Positions 20,240-31,332 of a stretch of 64,000 bases of DNA are shown here, in pieces. Made by a program: the position numbers and the translations under genes. Numbering within the stretch: the first letter of the stretch is position 1; each line of letters opens with the position of its first letter. The notes under the pieces are model-generated. The model made no database searches. It saw only the letters and a list, made by a program, of their open reading frames with translations, and was not told where the DNA came from. The stretch comes from Notamacropus eugenii (taxonomy: Eukaryota; Chordata; Mammalia; Diprotodontia; Macropodidae). The stretch lies in NCBI RefSeq assembly GCF_028372415.1, contig NC_092878.1, positions 66,977,830-67,041,829 on the forward strand, written 5' to 3'.

Positions 20240-20485
20240 TCTTACTTTCTATTAGAAACCCTTCCAGATCCCCTTTAATTCTAATCCTCTTTAATCTTTG
20301 TTGATTATATCCAGTTTATCATGTATGTATCTTTTCTGTATATAATTGTATTCATGATGTCTTCTCCATTAGACTATAAACTCCTTGAGAGCATGAACTG
20401 TCTTTTGCCTTTTGCTATATCCCCAGAATTTAGCACAGAGCCTGGCACAGAGCAGACATTTAATAAATGCTTATTGATTGATTAA
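20240..20485 (+). mobile_element. L2 LINE 3' end
   Basis: L2 3' UTR in sense: ATTAGACTATAAACTCCTTG, GCATGAACTGTCTTTTGCC, CCCCAGAATTTAGCACAGAG, CCTGGCACAGAG, TTTAATAAATGCTTATTGA at the terminus. Confidence 0.88.
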
Positions 20486-20659
20486 AACCAAAACTTGCTT
20501 GTATGTGACTTCCACTTACCAATCCTACTTTTTTCCTCTGTGGCAATTAATCTTGTTCTTCTTCTATATGATAATATTTAAGGTAAATATTAGGAGAGAG
20601 TTGTTTCCTAAGTATAAACAATAAAAATTCCCTTAATTGATTATGATAGGGCACAGCTT

Positions 20660-21040
20660 TATGTCCTTTTGTTATCTTGTCTGGATAGATTTTAGTTGGT
20701 TTTACCTAAGATGTAGTGACCAAAACTGGACATGATATTAAAGACACGGTCTGAGCGGGCCACAATGCAATGGGATTATTTCCTCTTTCATTCTGGATAC
20801 TATGCTTCTTTAACACAGAAGTTCTCATTAGCATTTTTAGATGACATGTCAAATTGTTAACTTATATTGACCTAAGGTTCATGAAATCACAGGGTCTTTT
20901 TCACTTAATTAATTTCTATCAATGTTCTCCCTGTATTGTACATGCACAGTTGGTTTTTTTGAACTCAAGAACAGTGCTTGACCTTTACCTATTAAATGAA
21001 TCATTCAGTCTATTTTATACTGGAGCTGTAGTTCTATGAA
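20660..21040 (+). mobile_element. Ancient interspersed repeat, family not certain
   Basis: Matches a repeat I know from several mammalian genomes: GTGACCAAAACTGGACATGA, GGTCTGAGCGGGCCACAATG, TTCTGGATACTATGCTTC, CACAGGGTCTTTTTCA, TTGTACATGCACAGTTGG. The family may be CR1/L3-related, but I cannot place it firmly. Not coding. Confidence 0.5.
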
Positions 21041-21594
21041 TAGTTCCATGAGTTGAAAAATGTATTTTGAAATCTTTGGTCTTTTTGCCTTCATAATTAG
21101 CAAGGAGAGCCCCTTCCTTCTTCCTCTTCACTTTGAGCTGCTGGGAGCAGCTGCATTCTCAAATGGGATTTGTTGACATTTTTGGTATTTAAAAGCTTGT
21201 GATCCCCCAAGGAAGGTTATATTTCTTTATCTACTGATGTACTACATCAGCTTGTTGGTTTGGTGAAGCAAGAACTTAGAAAAACATTAAATATAACTCA
21301 AAGGCCTATCTCAAGAAATTAAAATTCATTATAAGAAAAGGAGACATACATCCATAAATATATCTCAACTTTCTCTAAATCTTTCTGTGACCTTGGTGCT
21401 ACATCACTTAGGTATGAGGTCAACATTAACATTTTTGAATTTTCAGTCCCCTAATTGTTATTTTTGTTTTTCATGAGGCAAATACTACCGCAACCCAGTT
21501 TTTATTTCTGATGAACTAACCTGTGAAATAAAAATAATTAATCCAGTTTCAGGAAGAGACAAAGAAACAAACTGATTTAGTTTATGGTTTTGTC
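21041..21594. other. No recognised feature
   Basis: I see no gene or named repeat. Confidence 0.4.
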
Positions 21595-22430
21595 AATCAA
21601 TCAACCAGTAAACACTTATTAAGCATGTTCAGCACTGGGGTTACAAATGTAAAATTAGACAGTCCCTTTTCTCAAGGAACTCACATGCTTCTAGGGAGAG
21701 ATAGCATATTCATAGAAAAAAATTATAAAATACACATATACAGAAAAAATACATGGTGATGAGGAAGAGAATGTTAATAACTGGGTAGATCCAAAAAGAT
21801 CCTTTGAAGGAAGTGACATTTGAGTTGAACCTTGAAGAGGATTAGGGATAATAAGAGGTAACTTTGGAGAGGTAGAGCATCCAAGGTCTCCAGAGGGGAG
21901 TGGAAGGGTTGGCAGCCTATGTAAATACATAGAGGTAGGAGATAGAATGTTCTGTATGAGGAACAGTCAATAGGCCATTTTGACTGATAAATCACAGGAG
22001 GAAGCAAGGGGAGGTGGTGATAACATGTATTTGGCATAGAAAGATAGGGAGCCGTAGTGTGTGAGGGGTGGTCAAATGGAGAAGTTTATGTTTTAATTCA
22101 AAATAAAGCTTCTTAATGGAAGAATAGAGTGGTTATTCTTGAGCTTTAAGAATATAAATTTGGCAGCTATGTAGAGGATAGATTGGAAAGGGGAATGATT
22201 GTCCTTAGAGATTTCAATCAGGCAGCAATTGTTCAAGATAGAAACAACGAGGAACTGGACTACCGTTTTGGTGTATGAGTAAAGAGTGGGGGAAAGGTGT
22301 GACAGATTTGGATGGGGAGAAATTGGCGAAATTTGGTAAAGTGACAGGAGGTGCTTAGGGTATCTTTGGTGAAGAACAAAGTGGTTCAGATAGTTTTAGA
22401 AAATGAGTGGTTAAAAAAGGAATACATTTA
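21595..22430 (-). mobile_element. L2 LINE, reverse orientation, 3' UTR into ORF2
   Basis: The 3' terminus faces left (AACACTTATTAAGCATGTTC, AGCACTGGGGTTACAAATG). Then come CTCAAGGAACTCACATGCTT, TTTGAAGGAAGTGACATTTG, and antisense ORF2 text (GGCAGCTATGTAGAGGATAG, AGGCAGCAATTGTTCAAGAT). Decayed; no open frame. Confidence 0.78.
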
Positions 22431-23394
22431 GGGAATTCTCTAGGAAATACATCAAAATCATTCCAATGAAATCCCTCTAAAATTAATACGGCTTTAAAAA
22501 TTGCAATGGAAAAACTATAAAGGGAAATGCAAGTACATTTTTGGTTTAATCAGGCTTCAAACATTTGAAATGCTATTTGAGAGCCTTGAAAAACACAGCA
22601 GGATTGTTCTGTCCTTATTAATTAGATAAGTGTTTGTAAAGCATTCCGAAGATGAAAAGTACTATGTAAACACTATATATGCATGTTATTTGGGGAATTA
22701 AACATGCATTCATGTATACTTATAGAACTGATAGATCTTTCTTAATCATAATGGGCTAGATTTTCCCACTGCATATTTCCCTAGAGTTTACTGAATTCCT
22801 ATAGCCTTCCCAGTGTATATTTTTTTAATGAACTCTATGAATATGAGTGGATTTTATCTCAGTTGTGAGCCATATTATAGAGTGTTCTGGGAGATGATGT
22901 GTATTTTTTAATGAAGCATAAAATAAAAATGTATATTTTGCTCTATTTTAAATTTGCTTTTTTTACTTTTTACTCTCTTCTATACACTTTCCCCAGGTTA
23001 TTGTGTACAGTGTTCTGTGGCTGTGAAAAATTGTGGTGGAAGCTATGTTTGAATTATCAAGATCCTGATTATTAATTTTATTTGTTGATGAATATTCTTC
23101 TCACTAGCTGAAGGAGCCCAACTTTGAGTAAAGGGATTGATATTCTTCATTATTTTATTTAAATTATCAAGTGTATATGCATATGTACGTATGTGTGTAG
23201 ATATTTATGTATATGTTGCATGCACATATTAATATGCACAGGCTTATAAATATACACGTGGTGCAATTTAAAAGTAAAATTGTCTAAACTCAGGTCTTCT
23301 GGGTGGAGGGGCTTAGTTTGACAAGATATCATAACACGTTTCCTGAATTTTATGCCTTTGGCCCTGTGCAAAATTTTTCAAGTAAAAAAAAAAA
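22431..23394. other. No recognised feature
   Basis: AT-rich unique-looking sequence. An L2 tail-like trace (AAGTAGATGCTATGTGCCAA) begins just after it, at about 23404. Confidence 0.35.
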
Positions 23395-23455
23395 ACATAT
23401 ATTAAGTAGATGCTATGTGCCAAGCACTAAGTTCTAAGGCTCACTATACTTTTTT

Positions 23456-23543
23456 CTTCCTTCCTTCCTTCCTTCCTTCCTTCCTTCCTTCCTTCCTTCC
23501 TTCCTTCCTTCCTTCCTTCCTTCCTTCCTTCCTTCCTTCCTTC

Positions 23544-23619
<76 letters not shown>

Positions 23620-23644
23620 TTTCTTTCTTTCTCTTTCTTTCTTT
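23456..23644. repeat. Compound (TTCC)n(TTTC)n microsatellite
   Basis: About 22 TTCC units (23456-23545) pass abruptly into about 24 TTTC units with a few imperfections. The plus strand is wholly pyrimidine. It abuts a minus-strand SINE at 23645, so it may be the expanded A-rich tail of that SINE. The open frames across it are artefacts of the repeat. Confidence 0.95.
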
Positions 23645-23768
23645 GGGTTAAGTGACTTGCCCAGGGTCACATAGCTAGTGAGTGCTGGGTCTGAGGTCAT
23701 ATTTGAACTCAGGTCCTCCTAACTCCAGGACTGGTTCTCTATCCACGGGGCCACCTAATTGCCCCTAT
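23645..23768 (-). mobile_element. CORE-type SINE, reverse orientation
   Basis: Antisense tRNA-head region: AGTGACTTGCCCAGGGTCAC, ATAGCTAGTGAGTG, TTTGAACTCAGGTCCTCCTA, ATCCACGGGGCCACCTAATT. The head is at the right; the 3' side ends in the microsatellite. Confidence 0.88.
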
Positions 23769-23864
23769 TAATTATTTCTTTACAGACAAAATCTCAAGTA
23801 ATTCTAATTGCTTTCTCCCTTAGGGGAATGCATCTTCATTTTGGTCATGAATAGGAAAACCAAA

Positions 23865-24324
23865 TCATTCCAAGTCAACAAGCATTTATCAAGCATTTAC
23901 TATATGCCAGACACTGTTCTAAGGACTAGGATTATAAAGAAAGGCAAAGACTGGCCTGACTCCCCAGTAACACAATCTCAAATAATTTACAATGGAGTAG
24001 AGAACATGCAAACAAGTTTGTGCAAACAAGATATATACAGTATAAATTGGAGATGATCAATAGAGGAAAGGCACTGGCATTAAGGGGCTTGGAAAGGCTT
24101 TTCTTTTTTTTGCAGAAGGTAGAATTTTAGTTGTGACTTGAAAGAAATCAGGGAAGCTAGGAGACAAATGAGGAGTGAAAGAATTCCAGATGAAGGGGCA
24201 GACAGTGAAATGTACAGAATCAGGAGATGGAATGTTATGTGCAAGCAACAGACAAGCATATAGGGCTACTGGATTACTCAGTAAGTGGAGTTGGATAGGT
24301 ACTGGAAGATTGGAAAGGTAGGAA
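23865..24324 (-). mobile_element. L2 LINE 3' UTR, reverse orientation
   Basis: Antisense L2 text throughout: AAGCATTTATCAAGCATTTA, TATGCCAGACACTGTTCTAA, GATATATACAGTATAAATTG, GAAAGGCACTGGCATTAAGG, AGAATTTTAGTTGTGACTTG. Well preserved for L2. Confidence 0.85.
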
Positions 24325-24449
24325 ACTAAACAATCTAATCCTAAAAATGAGTAGGTCAAAGAACAGATCATTGCAACAATCAATTATTTCATGAAAGAGA
24401 ATGACAGTAATGAGACAATATACCAAAATTTGTGAGATGCAACCAATGA
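24325..24449 (+). mobile_element. Short L1 ORF2 fragment (end of endonuclease region)
   Basis: About 125 bp matches L1-B 5408-5530: AACTAAACAATCTAATCCTA, GAACAGATCATTGCAACAAT, ATGAAAGAGAATGACAGTAA, GAGACAATATACCAAAA. It is truncated at both ends and lacks poly(A), joining antisense L2 directly. Coding remnant only. Confidence 0.75.
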
Positions 24450-24559
24450 AATAAGTCTTTATATTTGGCAATTATGAGATTTTTGGTAACTTTTTAGACA
24501 ATAATTTCAGTTGTGTTATGTCCAATATTGCATAAGTCATTTCATTTTATATACTTTTT

Positions 24560-24695
24560 TTTTTGGTGAGATGATCTGGGTTACGTGACTTGCCCAGACT
24601 CTCATAGCTAGTAAGTGTCAAATGTCGGAGAAAGAATTTGAAATCATGTCCCTCTGACTCCACAAATGGTTCTCTATTCTCTGTACCCCCTTCCT
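24560..24695 (-). mobile_element. CORE/MIR-type SINE, reverse orientation
   Basis: GTTACGTGACTTGCCCAGAC, TCATAGCTAGTAAGTG and a degenerate head (TGACTCCACAAATGGTTCTC). It has a T-run at the left end, consistent with a reversed A-rich tail. Confidence 0.75.
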
Positions 24696-24699
24696 AGTT

Positions 24700-25544
24700 A
24701 TTCCTTGCTTTAAGTACATTTTTAAGAAAACATCTATTTTTAATCTGAGGGTTTCCCATCTATAGATTCTACTCTTTCCCCAAGCACTTAATGAGTAGCA
24801 ACACATGGTAAGGTGCATATACTTGTCCAGGTGGACTAAGAGGCAAGATTTTGAGAGTGAACTTTCCAATTTTAATATATGGTAGCAAACATGTTCCTGA
24901 TGTATCTCTTGCGGAAGCACATGTCAAAGACAAATGTGCATAATCACTCAACCTAAGAGGTTCATTAATGGATTCACAAACCCTAATTTCTGTGGAAGAA
25001 AGAGAATTTTAATTTTTTAGGCATTATAAAAACGTTGTCTTCTTGTCTTCTAGTCAGAAAAGAAAGATTTCTTGAGTATCACGTTGTGGGCAAAATCAAG
25101 TTCTAGAGCTGTCAAGTTCAAGACTACAAAAATTAGAGTTTCTAGATTGAAGATAATATTGTTTAATATAATATGTTGCTTGGAGAGAGAAGAAAATCTA
25201 TATACTTTTATATAGCATCCTATTTGAAGAGTAAAATTATTCAATTACTTAAGCATTACAAGATCAATGGGAAGGAGATATATTTTTGCAGCAGCCCCAA
25301 AATTTTGTGAACCTTACAAAGGGATCATAAGCCAGGGGCACTGAGTCTGGGAGGAACAGTATATGATTGTGAAAGTGGAGGATTTCATCTGAATATCAGA
25401 ATATAATACCACTAATAACTATAACCTCATTTGATATGTTATTTGAGTGCTTTATATTTCTTCAGCATCTGTTCATGGGCTCCTGTGATTTTCAGCATCT
25501 TTGGTATTTTCTTTAGGGTTAAATCAAGACTATCCTGTATTTAA
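24700..25544. other. No recognised feature
   Basis: I see no gene or named repeat. Confidence 0.4.
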
Positions 25545-25800
25545 TAATAAAAATAATAACTAGCATTTATAGATCAGTTTATGATTTACAAAGGGTTTTA
25601 TAAATGTTATCTCATTTGACCCTCACAACAACTCTAGGAGGTAGGTACTATTGTTATCCTATATTACAAATGAAGAAACTGAGGTAGACAGTCGTTCAGT
25701 GATTTGTTTAGGATTACTCAGCTAGGAAGTGTTTGAGGCTGTATTTGAACTTTGATTTTCCTGTCTTCAGGTCCAATATCTACTTTGCCACTCTAATAAA
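25545..25800 (-). mobile_element. MIR-type SINE, reverse orientation
   Basis: Full-length antisense MIR layout: TAACTAGCATTTATAGATCA, GTTATCTCATTTGACCCTCA, CAACAACTCTAGGAGGTAGG, GAAGAAACTGAGGTAGACAG, then CTCAGCTAGGAAGTG and the head (TTGCCACTCT). The CORE domain is visible. Confidence 0.85.
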
Positions 25801-26424
25801 CATTTGTATGGGCTAAGGGAGTGAAGGATCTCTTTTAACTATACTAGGAAAAATCTAGACACAAGTCATACCATGAATGTAGTAGGACATTTCTTTGATG
25901 CTTTCTTAAATGTGGACAATTATCTAAACCAAAACTGGCCCTTCTAAGCTCAGTTCCAAGTATCAAACCTGGCTTATGCGAGCCCAGACAATTTGGATCT
26001 CTGGACGAACTGGTTACACTTACACGTCATCTCTCCAGCAACCCATGTTCTCAAGCAATATTAAATTTTAAACAAAAGAACTCTGAGGAAATTGATGGTG
26101 AAGAAATATATCTATCCAAACATTACATGGAATATTTTATTATAATTTTTGACTTTTTGCTTTTTAATTCAGGAGAAACAAGGGCACTTCTATAGCATGC
26201 GGGTTAGTTTGTGCTTTTATTTTTACTTATGTCCAGTAGCAAACCAAAGAAAAATCTCCTACAAGGAGATGATTCTAATGAGTTCTTCTTGTAGGAGTCC
26301 ACTCAGAAGCAGTTTAATTTTACTTTTGTCCTATTTCATATTATTTCTTTCTTCACCTCCTTCTTGGATGACCAAGAACAATATTAACCATTACCATTTT
26401 TACACCCTGAAGCATCATCCTGTT
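25801..26424. other. No recognised feature
   Basis: The open frame at 26149-26490 overlaps this stretch but has no recognised product or codon-like constraint that I can see. Confidence 0.35.
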
Positions 26425-26560
26425 GGAAAGATAACAATATTTTGCACTTCTGGAGTGCCTTTCACCTACGGAGCTTTACATGTTTTCTAAACAATAATTA
26501 ATTAAGTCTCACAAACCTCAAGTGAGGAAGGTAAATACTATCTCTGTATTAGAGAATGCA
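26425..26560 (-). mobile_element. MIR-like old SINE fragment
   Basis: GGAGTGCCTTTCACCTACGG, AGCTTTACATG, AGTCTCACAAACCTCAAGTG, AGGAAGGTAAATACTATC resemble an antisense MIR3-type repeat. Confidence 0.45.
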
Positions 26561-27064
26561 AGTGTTAAATACTCTTTCATGGAATATGGGTTAGTAATTC
26601 ATAATGTTCATACAGATGTTCAAATGGTCACTGTCATATATTTTCATTCCCAAGTTCCTCTTTTTAAAAATTTGTCATCACAAATCTAGAAAGGATTCCC
26701 TTAAAATGATCATTCATTTTAAAAAGATGATCTTCAATGACAAAAGCATTAAAAGGCAAATAGAGCCATTGTTCACACTACATTAATGAAGAGACCATCA
26801 GAATCACTTCGCTTTGGTTCTTCAGTGACATTGTCTTATCTCTGTAATTGAAATCCATATATATAATACTAAATAAAAATTTTTTGAAACATTCTCCAGA
26901 TTGAAATTTTTCACATAAGACTTTCAGGAACAAGGCTAACAGAGATATTAGCATTTTAACATCTTGCAAGGGTGAGATGGCATTTGGTGCTTCCACCAAA
27001 TTCTATAGGACAAGGATAGAAAGGAATTCCTCTTGGGAGGGTAGAACTGGGGGAAGAACTTAGC
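26561..27064. other. No recognised feature
   Basis: I see no gene or named repeat. Confidence 0.4.
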
Positions 27065-27450
27065 TCCTTAAGCCCTATCAGTGAACAATGAATTTCATTA
27101 AATTTCTCTTTGGTTCCAGTCCCATTCATTTTTTGATCCTATACTTCTTGACATCCAGGAATTTACCACAGTCATCTTCACATGTTTCTTTGAATTCTTC
27201 TCTGCCATTTGTAGAGTACAATATTGTATTCATGTACCCCCATTTATACAGTCATTCTCTACTTATTGGGCACACACTTCTTTCAAGACATTCTTGTTTT
27301 CCAGGACCAAAAGTGACACAATGATTATTTTGGCATAAATAGATGAGGCTTTTCTTTCTTCCAATGTCCAGTGGTAATACTGGATCAAAGCGTATCAATC
27401 ATTAGTGACTTTTCTTACATAATTTAAAATTTTCTGGAATGGTTACTCTT
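27065..27450 (-). mobile_element. Old L1 fragment (ORF2 C-terminus/3' UTR), reverse orientation
   Basis: Decayed antisense L1 C-terminal text: TACAATATTGTATTCATGTA (the reverse of the 'tacatgaatgtaatggag' block), TCATTCTCTACTTATTGGGC, GTAATACTGGATCAAAGCGT, TTCTGGAATGGTTACTC. Both ends are truncated. Confidence 0.6.
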
Positions 27451-28139
27451 TTTGTTTATTTTGCTCTGTGAAAATCTTTTGATTGATTTTCTTTTGCAAG
27501 TAAATGGATAAAGGAACTAAGTTTTTCCCAGCTGAATTGGATTGAAAGCATATTAAAAGTTCAGGGTGAAGGGAAGGCACAGACATATACCTGTAGAATT
27601 GAACATCCTGAAGCAAATTATGTATTCTCCTTTGTATCAAAAAGTATTCTAGAGACTATAATGAAGAATGAAGTCCTAATGGAATGATTAGAGCCTGAGA
27701 TGAAGGAATCAATATCTTCTTTTATTTATTTTTTTGTGTGTGTGGGGGGTGGACAGGGAGGAGCCTCCCTGGTGGATATGGGATTCCAAGAAAAATGAAG
27801 AAGCTTTGATAAGAATGATTTCTTGACTTGGGACATGTATCTTTAAAAGTAGTAAAGACTGCATTAATAATTTAATAAAGAGGAACATGCGGGTAATTAA
27901 AGGAAAACATATAAAAGGATTTGAAGGATGCAACATAGACCCATTTGCCACTATTTTATATAGATTGGTTTACAAAGGTACACTCAGTTTAATTTCTACT
28001 TACATGCTAAACATAGTGTTAAGTAAGAAATATTCATTGGAAAGATTTATCTTTTCATTTCACTGCTTTATCTTAGATTAATTTCAATTGAGCAAACATT
28101 CATTGTGCAAAGCAGTGAAATGACTATAAGGTGAGCTTC
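27451..28139. other. No recognised feature
   Basis: A G/T-rich spot lies at 27732-27750. Otherwise I see nothing. Confidence 0.4.
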
Positions 28140-28335
28140 AGACAAATGGCACCCTAGTGGCGGTGGGGTGGGGCAGGGGAGAAGGTGCTGGGCCTGGAGT
28201 CAAAAAGGCCTGTAAAATGGAGAAAATACCCACAGCTGCCTCACAGGGATGTTGGGAGGATCACATGAGGTCATATTTGTAAAGTGTTTAACACAGTGCT
28301 GCACACAGAAGGCACTATGGACATGCTTATTTCCT
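28140..28335 (+). mobile_element. CORE-type SINE with internal deletion
   Basis: The head (GGTGCTGGGCCTGGAGTCAA) jumps to the CORE/tail part (TGTAAAATGGAGAAAATACC, GCTGCCTCACAGGGATGTTG, GTAAAGTGTTTAACACAGTG). The segment between, with the GTGACC...CTTAAC box, is missing at about 28212. Confidence 0.75.
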
Positions 28336-29419
28336 TCCCAACTTTGCCGTTTCCTACAAAGGCTGGGAGTGAATAGTGCTCTGCTCTGGCAGACTTAACT
28401 CCAACATCCAGGAGAGGGGAAGGTTAGTCTTTCTTTCTCATCAGCTGATGTTTTTCGTTTATAACAGAGTGAAACTCCAGGAAAATCACAAAAATTAAAT
28501 TCCCAAATTATCATCTAAGGTCTCTCAAAAAAGGATAAACAGTATCCTTTGATACCCATTCTAGATAAATATCAGGTGTTCATTTTCTTCACCACAGAAA
28601 ACACTCAAAACATGTAAGATTCAAAAGCACACATGAACAAATAAAGAAAAATATAAAACAATAACTTACCAAACTTATTATACTTTATTAAAGGCAAAGG
28701 CAGCTTTCTGTAATGGTTGAACATACATTTCACATTTACCTTAGTCCTATACTGTCTTAACAACTCATATTGTACAATGTTCTAGGTCTGTGTCCAGACA
28801 GACTTGGGCTTTCTTTAATCTAGCTTTTGCTGTACCCTTCTGATGTCAGTCATTTTTTCCTCCAAGAAACTTGCTGTTATAAGAATCACCTCCCACTGGG
28901 CAGCCAGCATCTAGAACTCCTGAACCTTCAAACTTATAAGTTCACATCCAAGCTAGAAATATCCATTTCTCAGTGTTTCTGGTCACTGGTTTATGCTCAG
29001 GTAATAGAAAAGAAAGCAGAAGAAGGCAGCTAGGGACTCTGATTAACCTTTGCAATGTTTTTGCTGATTTGTTACTACATCTTTCACATCACTCAGCCTC
29101 TAGAGACCGTGACTTGGAGGACTTTGTCCACTCTGTTTCATAACTCATTCCATGTAGTTTAACTGTCTTGACTGGTGATAACCTCGCTGGGAGGAGGGGG
29201 TGCTGTGAGGACAATGTCACACAAGCCACTCTGTCCAGGCAGGCCCAGACTATGATTCCAGCCCTCCAACCTGACCATCTGCTTTATATCTTCAGTGATA
29301 CGTCATGTATCACTTCCCTTCATATTGTGAATTGCAAACTAAATCATTATGTTTCTTATAAAAAGGGCATATCAGTACGTTCCTTCATAATCCCTGTGAC
29401 CTACCCAAGACTGTTACTG
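28336..29419. other. No recognised feature
   Basis: Unique-looking. A TTTATTAAAGGCAAAGGCAG at 28684 recalls the antisense poly(A) region of the LTR at 35661, but no further LTR structure could be traced. Confidence 0.35.
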
Positions 29420-29550
29420 TTTTTTGAATATTATTCCCTTACATACATTGAGTCACTATATTCCCATGTAAGCTCTTTGATTACAGCATCTTTCTCACTT
29501 TTGTATATGTTCTCAGTACGCAGCATATCACTTGGTAAATAGCAAGTTTC
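29420..29550 (+). mobile_element. L2 LINE 3' end, decayed
   Basis: Weak L2 3' UTR match: CATGTAAGCTCTTTGATTAC, TTGTATATGTTCTCAGTACG, CACTTGGTAAATAG. Confidence 0.45.
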
Positions 29551-29873
29551 TTAAAACATGCCTTTCATTCATTCATTCTTTCCTTTGGCTCATGGGAGCA
29601 ACAGTAGTAATAAGGAGATATGTAGTAAAAATAAATAGGGGTTAATGAGGTATAATGAATACATCAGAGAAGTAAAATACTGTGTCTAAGGGGGAAAAGA
29701 TCATTTCAGACAGAGAGGATCAGGGAATAATTTGCTGAGAGAGTGACATGTGAGTTAGGATTAAATGAAAAGGCAGATATTTAAGATACAATGAATAAGG
29801 GGGAATATGATTGGTTTAGGGGGAATAGTGTTTACTAAGATATAGAGAAAAGAAAGCTCAGAGTATGTTTAAC

Positions 29874-29888
29874 TACAGAAAGAATTCT
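29874..29888. repeat. Target-site duplication of nested L1 tail, left copy
   Basis: TACAGAAAGAATTCT here recurs at 30176-30190. The match can be extended leftward with a small gap (TATGTTT...), so the original duplication was longer. Confidence 0.85.
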
Positions 29889-30175
29889 TTTTTCCCCACT
29901 TAATAATATTTTATTTTTTTTCAATTATATGTGCAGGCAGTTTTCATCATTCACTTTTATAAGATTTTGAGTTCCAAAATTTTTTCTCCCTATCTCTCTC
30001 CTCTCCCTCCTCCCCCCCCCCCAAGATGGCAAGCAATCTGATGTAGGCTACACATGTGCAATCATATTAAATGTATTTCCACATTAGTCATGTTGTGAAA
30101 GAAAAATCAGAACAAAAGGGAAAAAATTGTAAGATAGAAAAGAACAAATAAAGAAAAAAGAGAAAAGAATATGTT
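29889..30175 (-). mobile_element. 5'-truncated L1 3' end
   Basis: Poly(T) at the left (reversed poly(A)), then the antisense L1 3' UTR: TCAATTATATGTGCAGGCAG, GAGTTCCAAAATTTTTTCTC, a CT-rich tract, GGCAAGCAATCTGATGTAGG, ATTAGTCATGTTGTGAAAGA. Flanked by a 15-bp target duplication. The same 3' UTR occurs at 16555, 53290 and 56305. Confidence 0.88.
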
Positions 30176-30190
30176 TACAGAAAGAATTCT
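30176..30190. repeat. Target-site duplication of nested L1 tail, right copy
   Basis: TACAGAAAGAATTCT, identical to 29874-29888. Confidence 0.85.
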
Positions 30191-30220
30191 AATTCACCTA
30201 GAGCTTAAATGGCAATAGTC

Positions 30221-30423
30221 CAGGAGTGAGGAAACTGCGATCTCAAGGTCACATGTGGTCTTCTAGGTCTTCAAGTGTGATCCTTTGACTGAGTTCAAGT
30301 TTTGTAGAGTAAGTCCTCTTAATAAAAAGATTTGTTCTGTAAAACTTGGACTTAGCCAAAAAGCCACACTGAAGGACCTAAAATACCATATGTGGTCTTC
30401 AGGCCGCAAGTTCCCCACCTTTC
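30221..30423. mobile_element. hAT-type non-autonomous DNA transposon with long inverted arms
   Basis: The left arm (CAGGAGTGAGGAAACTGCG, ACATGTGGTCTTCTAGG, CTTCAAGTGTGATCCTTTGA, AGTTTTGTAGAG) is mirrored by the right arm (GTAAAACTTGGACTTAGCC, CACACTGAAGGACCTA, CATATGTGGTCTTCAGG, CCGCAAGTTCCCCACC). The arms are about 85 bp with a short AT centre. Termini resemble the hAT consensus CAGGGGTGGGGAAC. The flanking octamers CAATAGTC and ATATAGTT match at 5 of 8 bases, which fits a decayed 8-bp duplication. No transposase is encoded. Confidence 0.75.
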
Positions 30424-31332
30424 ATATAGTTGATAATATTGTATGAAAAACTAGAAATATAGTTCAGAATATCAAGGGTCTGACTGTCAGGTAAATGATC
30501 CTGCATTTTATTTCTCAGACAGGAGGGAGCCACTGAAAATATTTTAAACACAGGGTTTGACGTAATCAAGATTAAAGAACTTTAATGGATATTTTACTCA
30601 AGGGAGATTAATCTGTAGGTGTCTGGAGGGAGAAGAGTTGATAATGAGAGCTATACTATGGCAGAAATATTGAGGATAGAGATGATTAGGCACATGGCAG
30701 AAATACAAAATATAAAAATGATTGACTCTTGGCCATAGATAGAATACACTTAATGAAAGTCAGTAAAAATTGATTTGCGTAGAGTCTGACAAATATAATT
30801 AAGAAAGATGGAGAGTGAAAACCATAGGTCTGCTAAGACTAGCATTATAGAGTGACCTAGTATACATATACTACTGTACTAATAATAATGACAGTATAAA
30901 ACTGCCACAAACATAAAATTTAAAATGATGAGATAAAGATGAAATTATATTTGATTTTTGAGTCCATAGGGAGCCATTGGAGCTTATTGAGTAGATGAAT
31001 GATCTAGTTAGAGCTATAATCACTTTGACAGCTGTATGGATTCAGGAAGACCAGTTAAGAAACTATGGCAATAGTCCAAGCAAGAGGTGATGAAAGTTGG
31101 AATTAAGGTAGTTCTATAAATAAGGACAAGAGAATAGATGTAAGAGATGTAGAGGGGGAAGAAATGACAAGATTTGGGGAATTAACTGACTACATGGGAT
31201 GAAGGATAGTGAGGATCACCATGATTCTGAGGTCATGGGGTGAATTTTGAAGAAAGAAAATATAATGGGATCTGAAATACCAATCACTTTCCATTCATGA
31301 TTATTCATCCTGTTCTACCCAAAATGAAAAGT

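Larger units (their letters stand above)
29560..31250 (-). mobile_element. L2 LINE(s), reverse orientation, carrying nested insertions
   Basis: Antisense L2 ORF2 and 3' text is clearest at 30500-30660 (GAGGGAGCCACTGAAAATAT) and 30965-31240 (TAGGGAGCCATTGGAGCTTA, TTTGACAGCTGTATGGATTC, GGCAATAGTCCAAGCAAGAG). The two blocks cover the same L2 region, so two copies are probably present. The first is interrupted by an L1 tail (29889-30175) and a hAT-like element (30221-30423). The left limit is uncertain. Confidence 0.6.

Noticed and set aside
19250-20240. A full endogenous retrovirus around the LTR at 19618
   Set aside because: No gag, pol or env reading, primer-binding site or second LTR is visible beside it. 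The right flank is L2 and the left is L1.
23415-23700. Open frames on both strands rich in Phe/Leu/Pro or Lys/Arg/Glu
   Set aside because: Products of the TTCC/TTTC microsatellite and the adjacent SINE.
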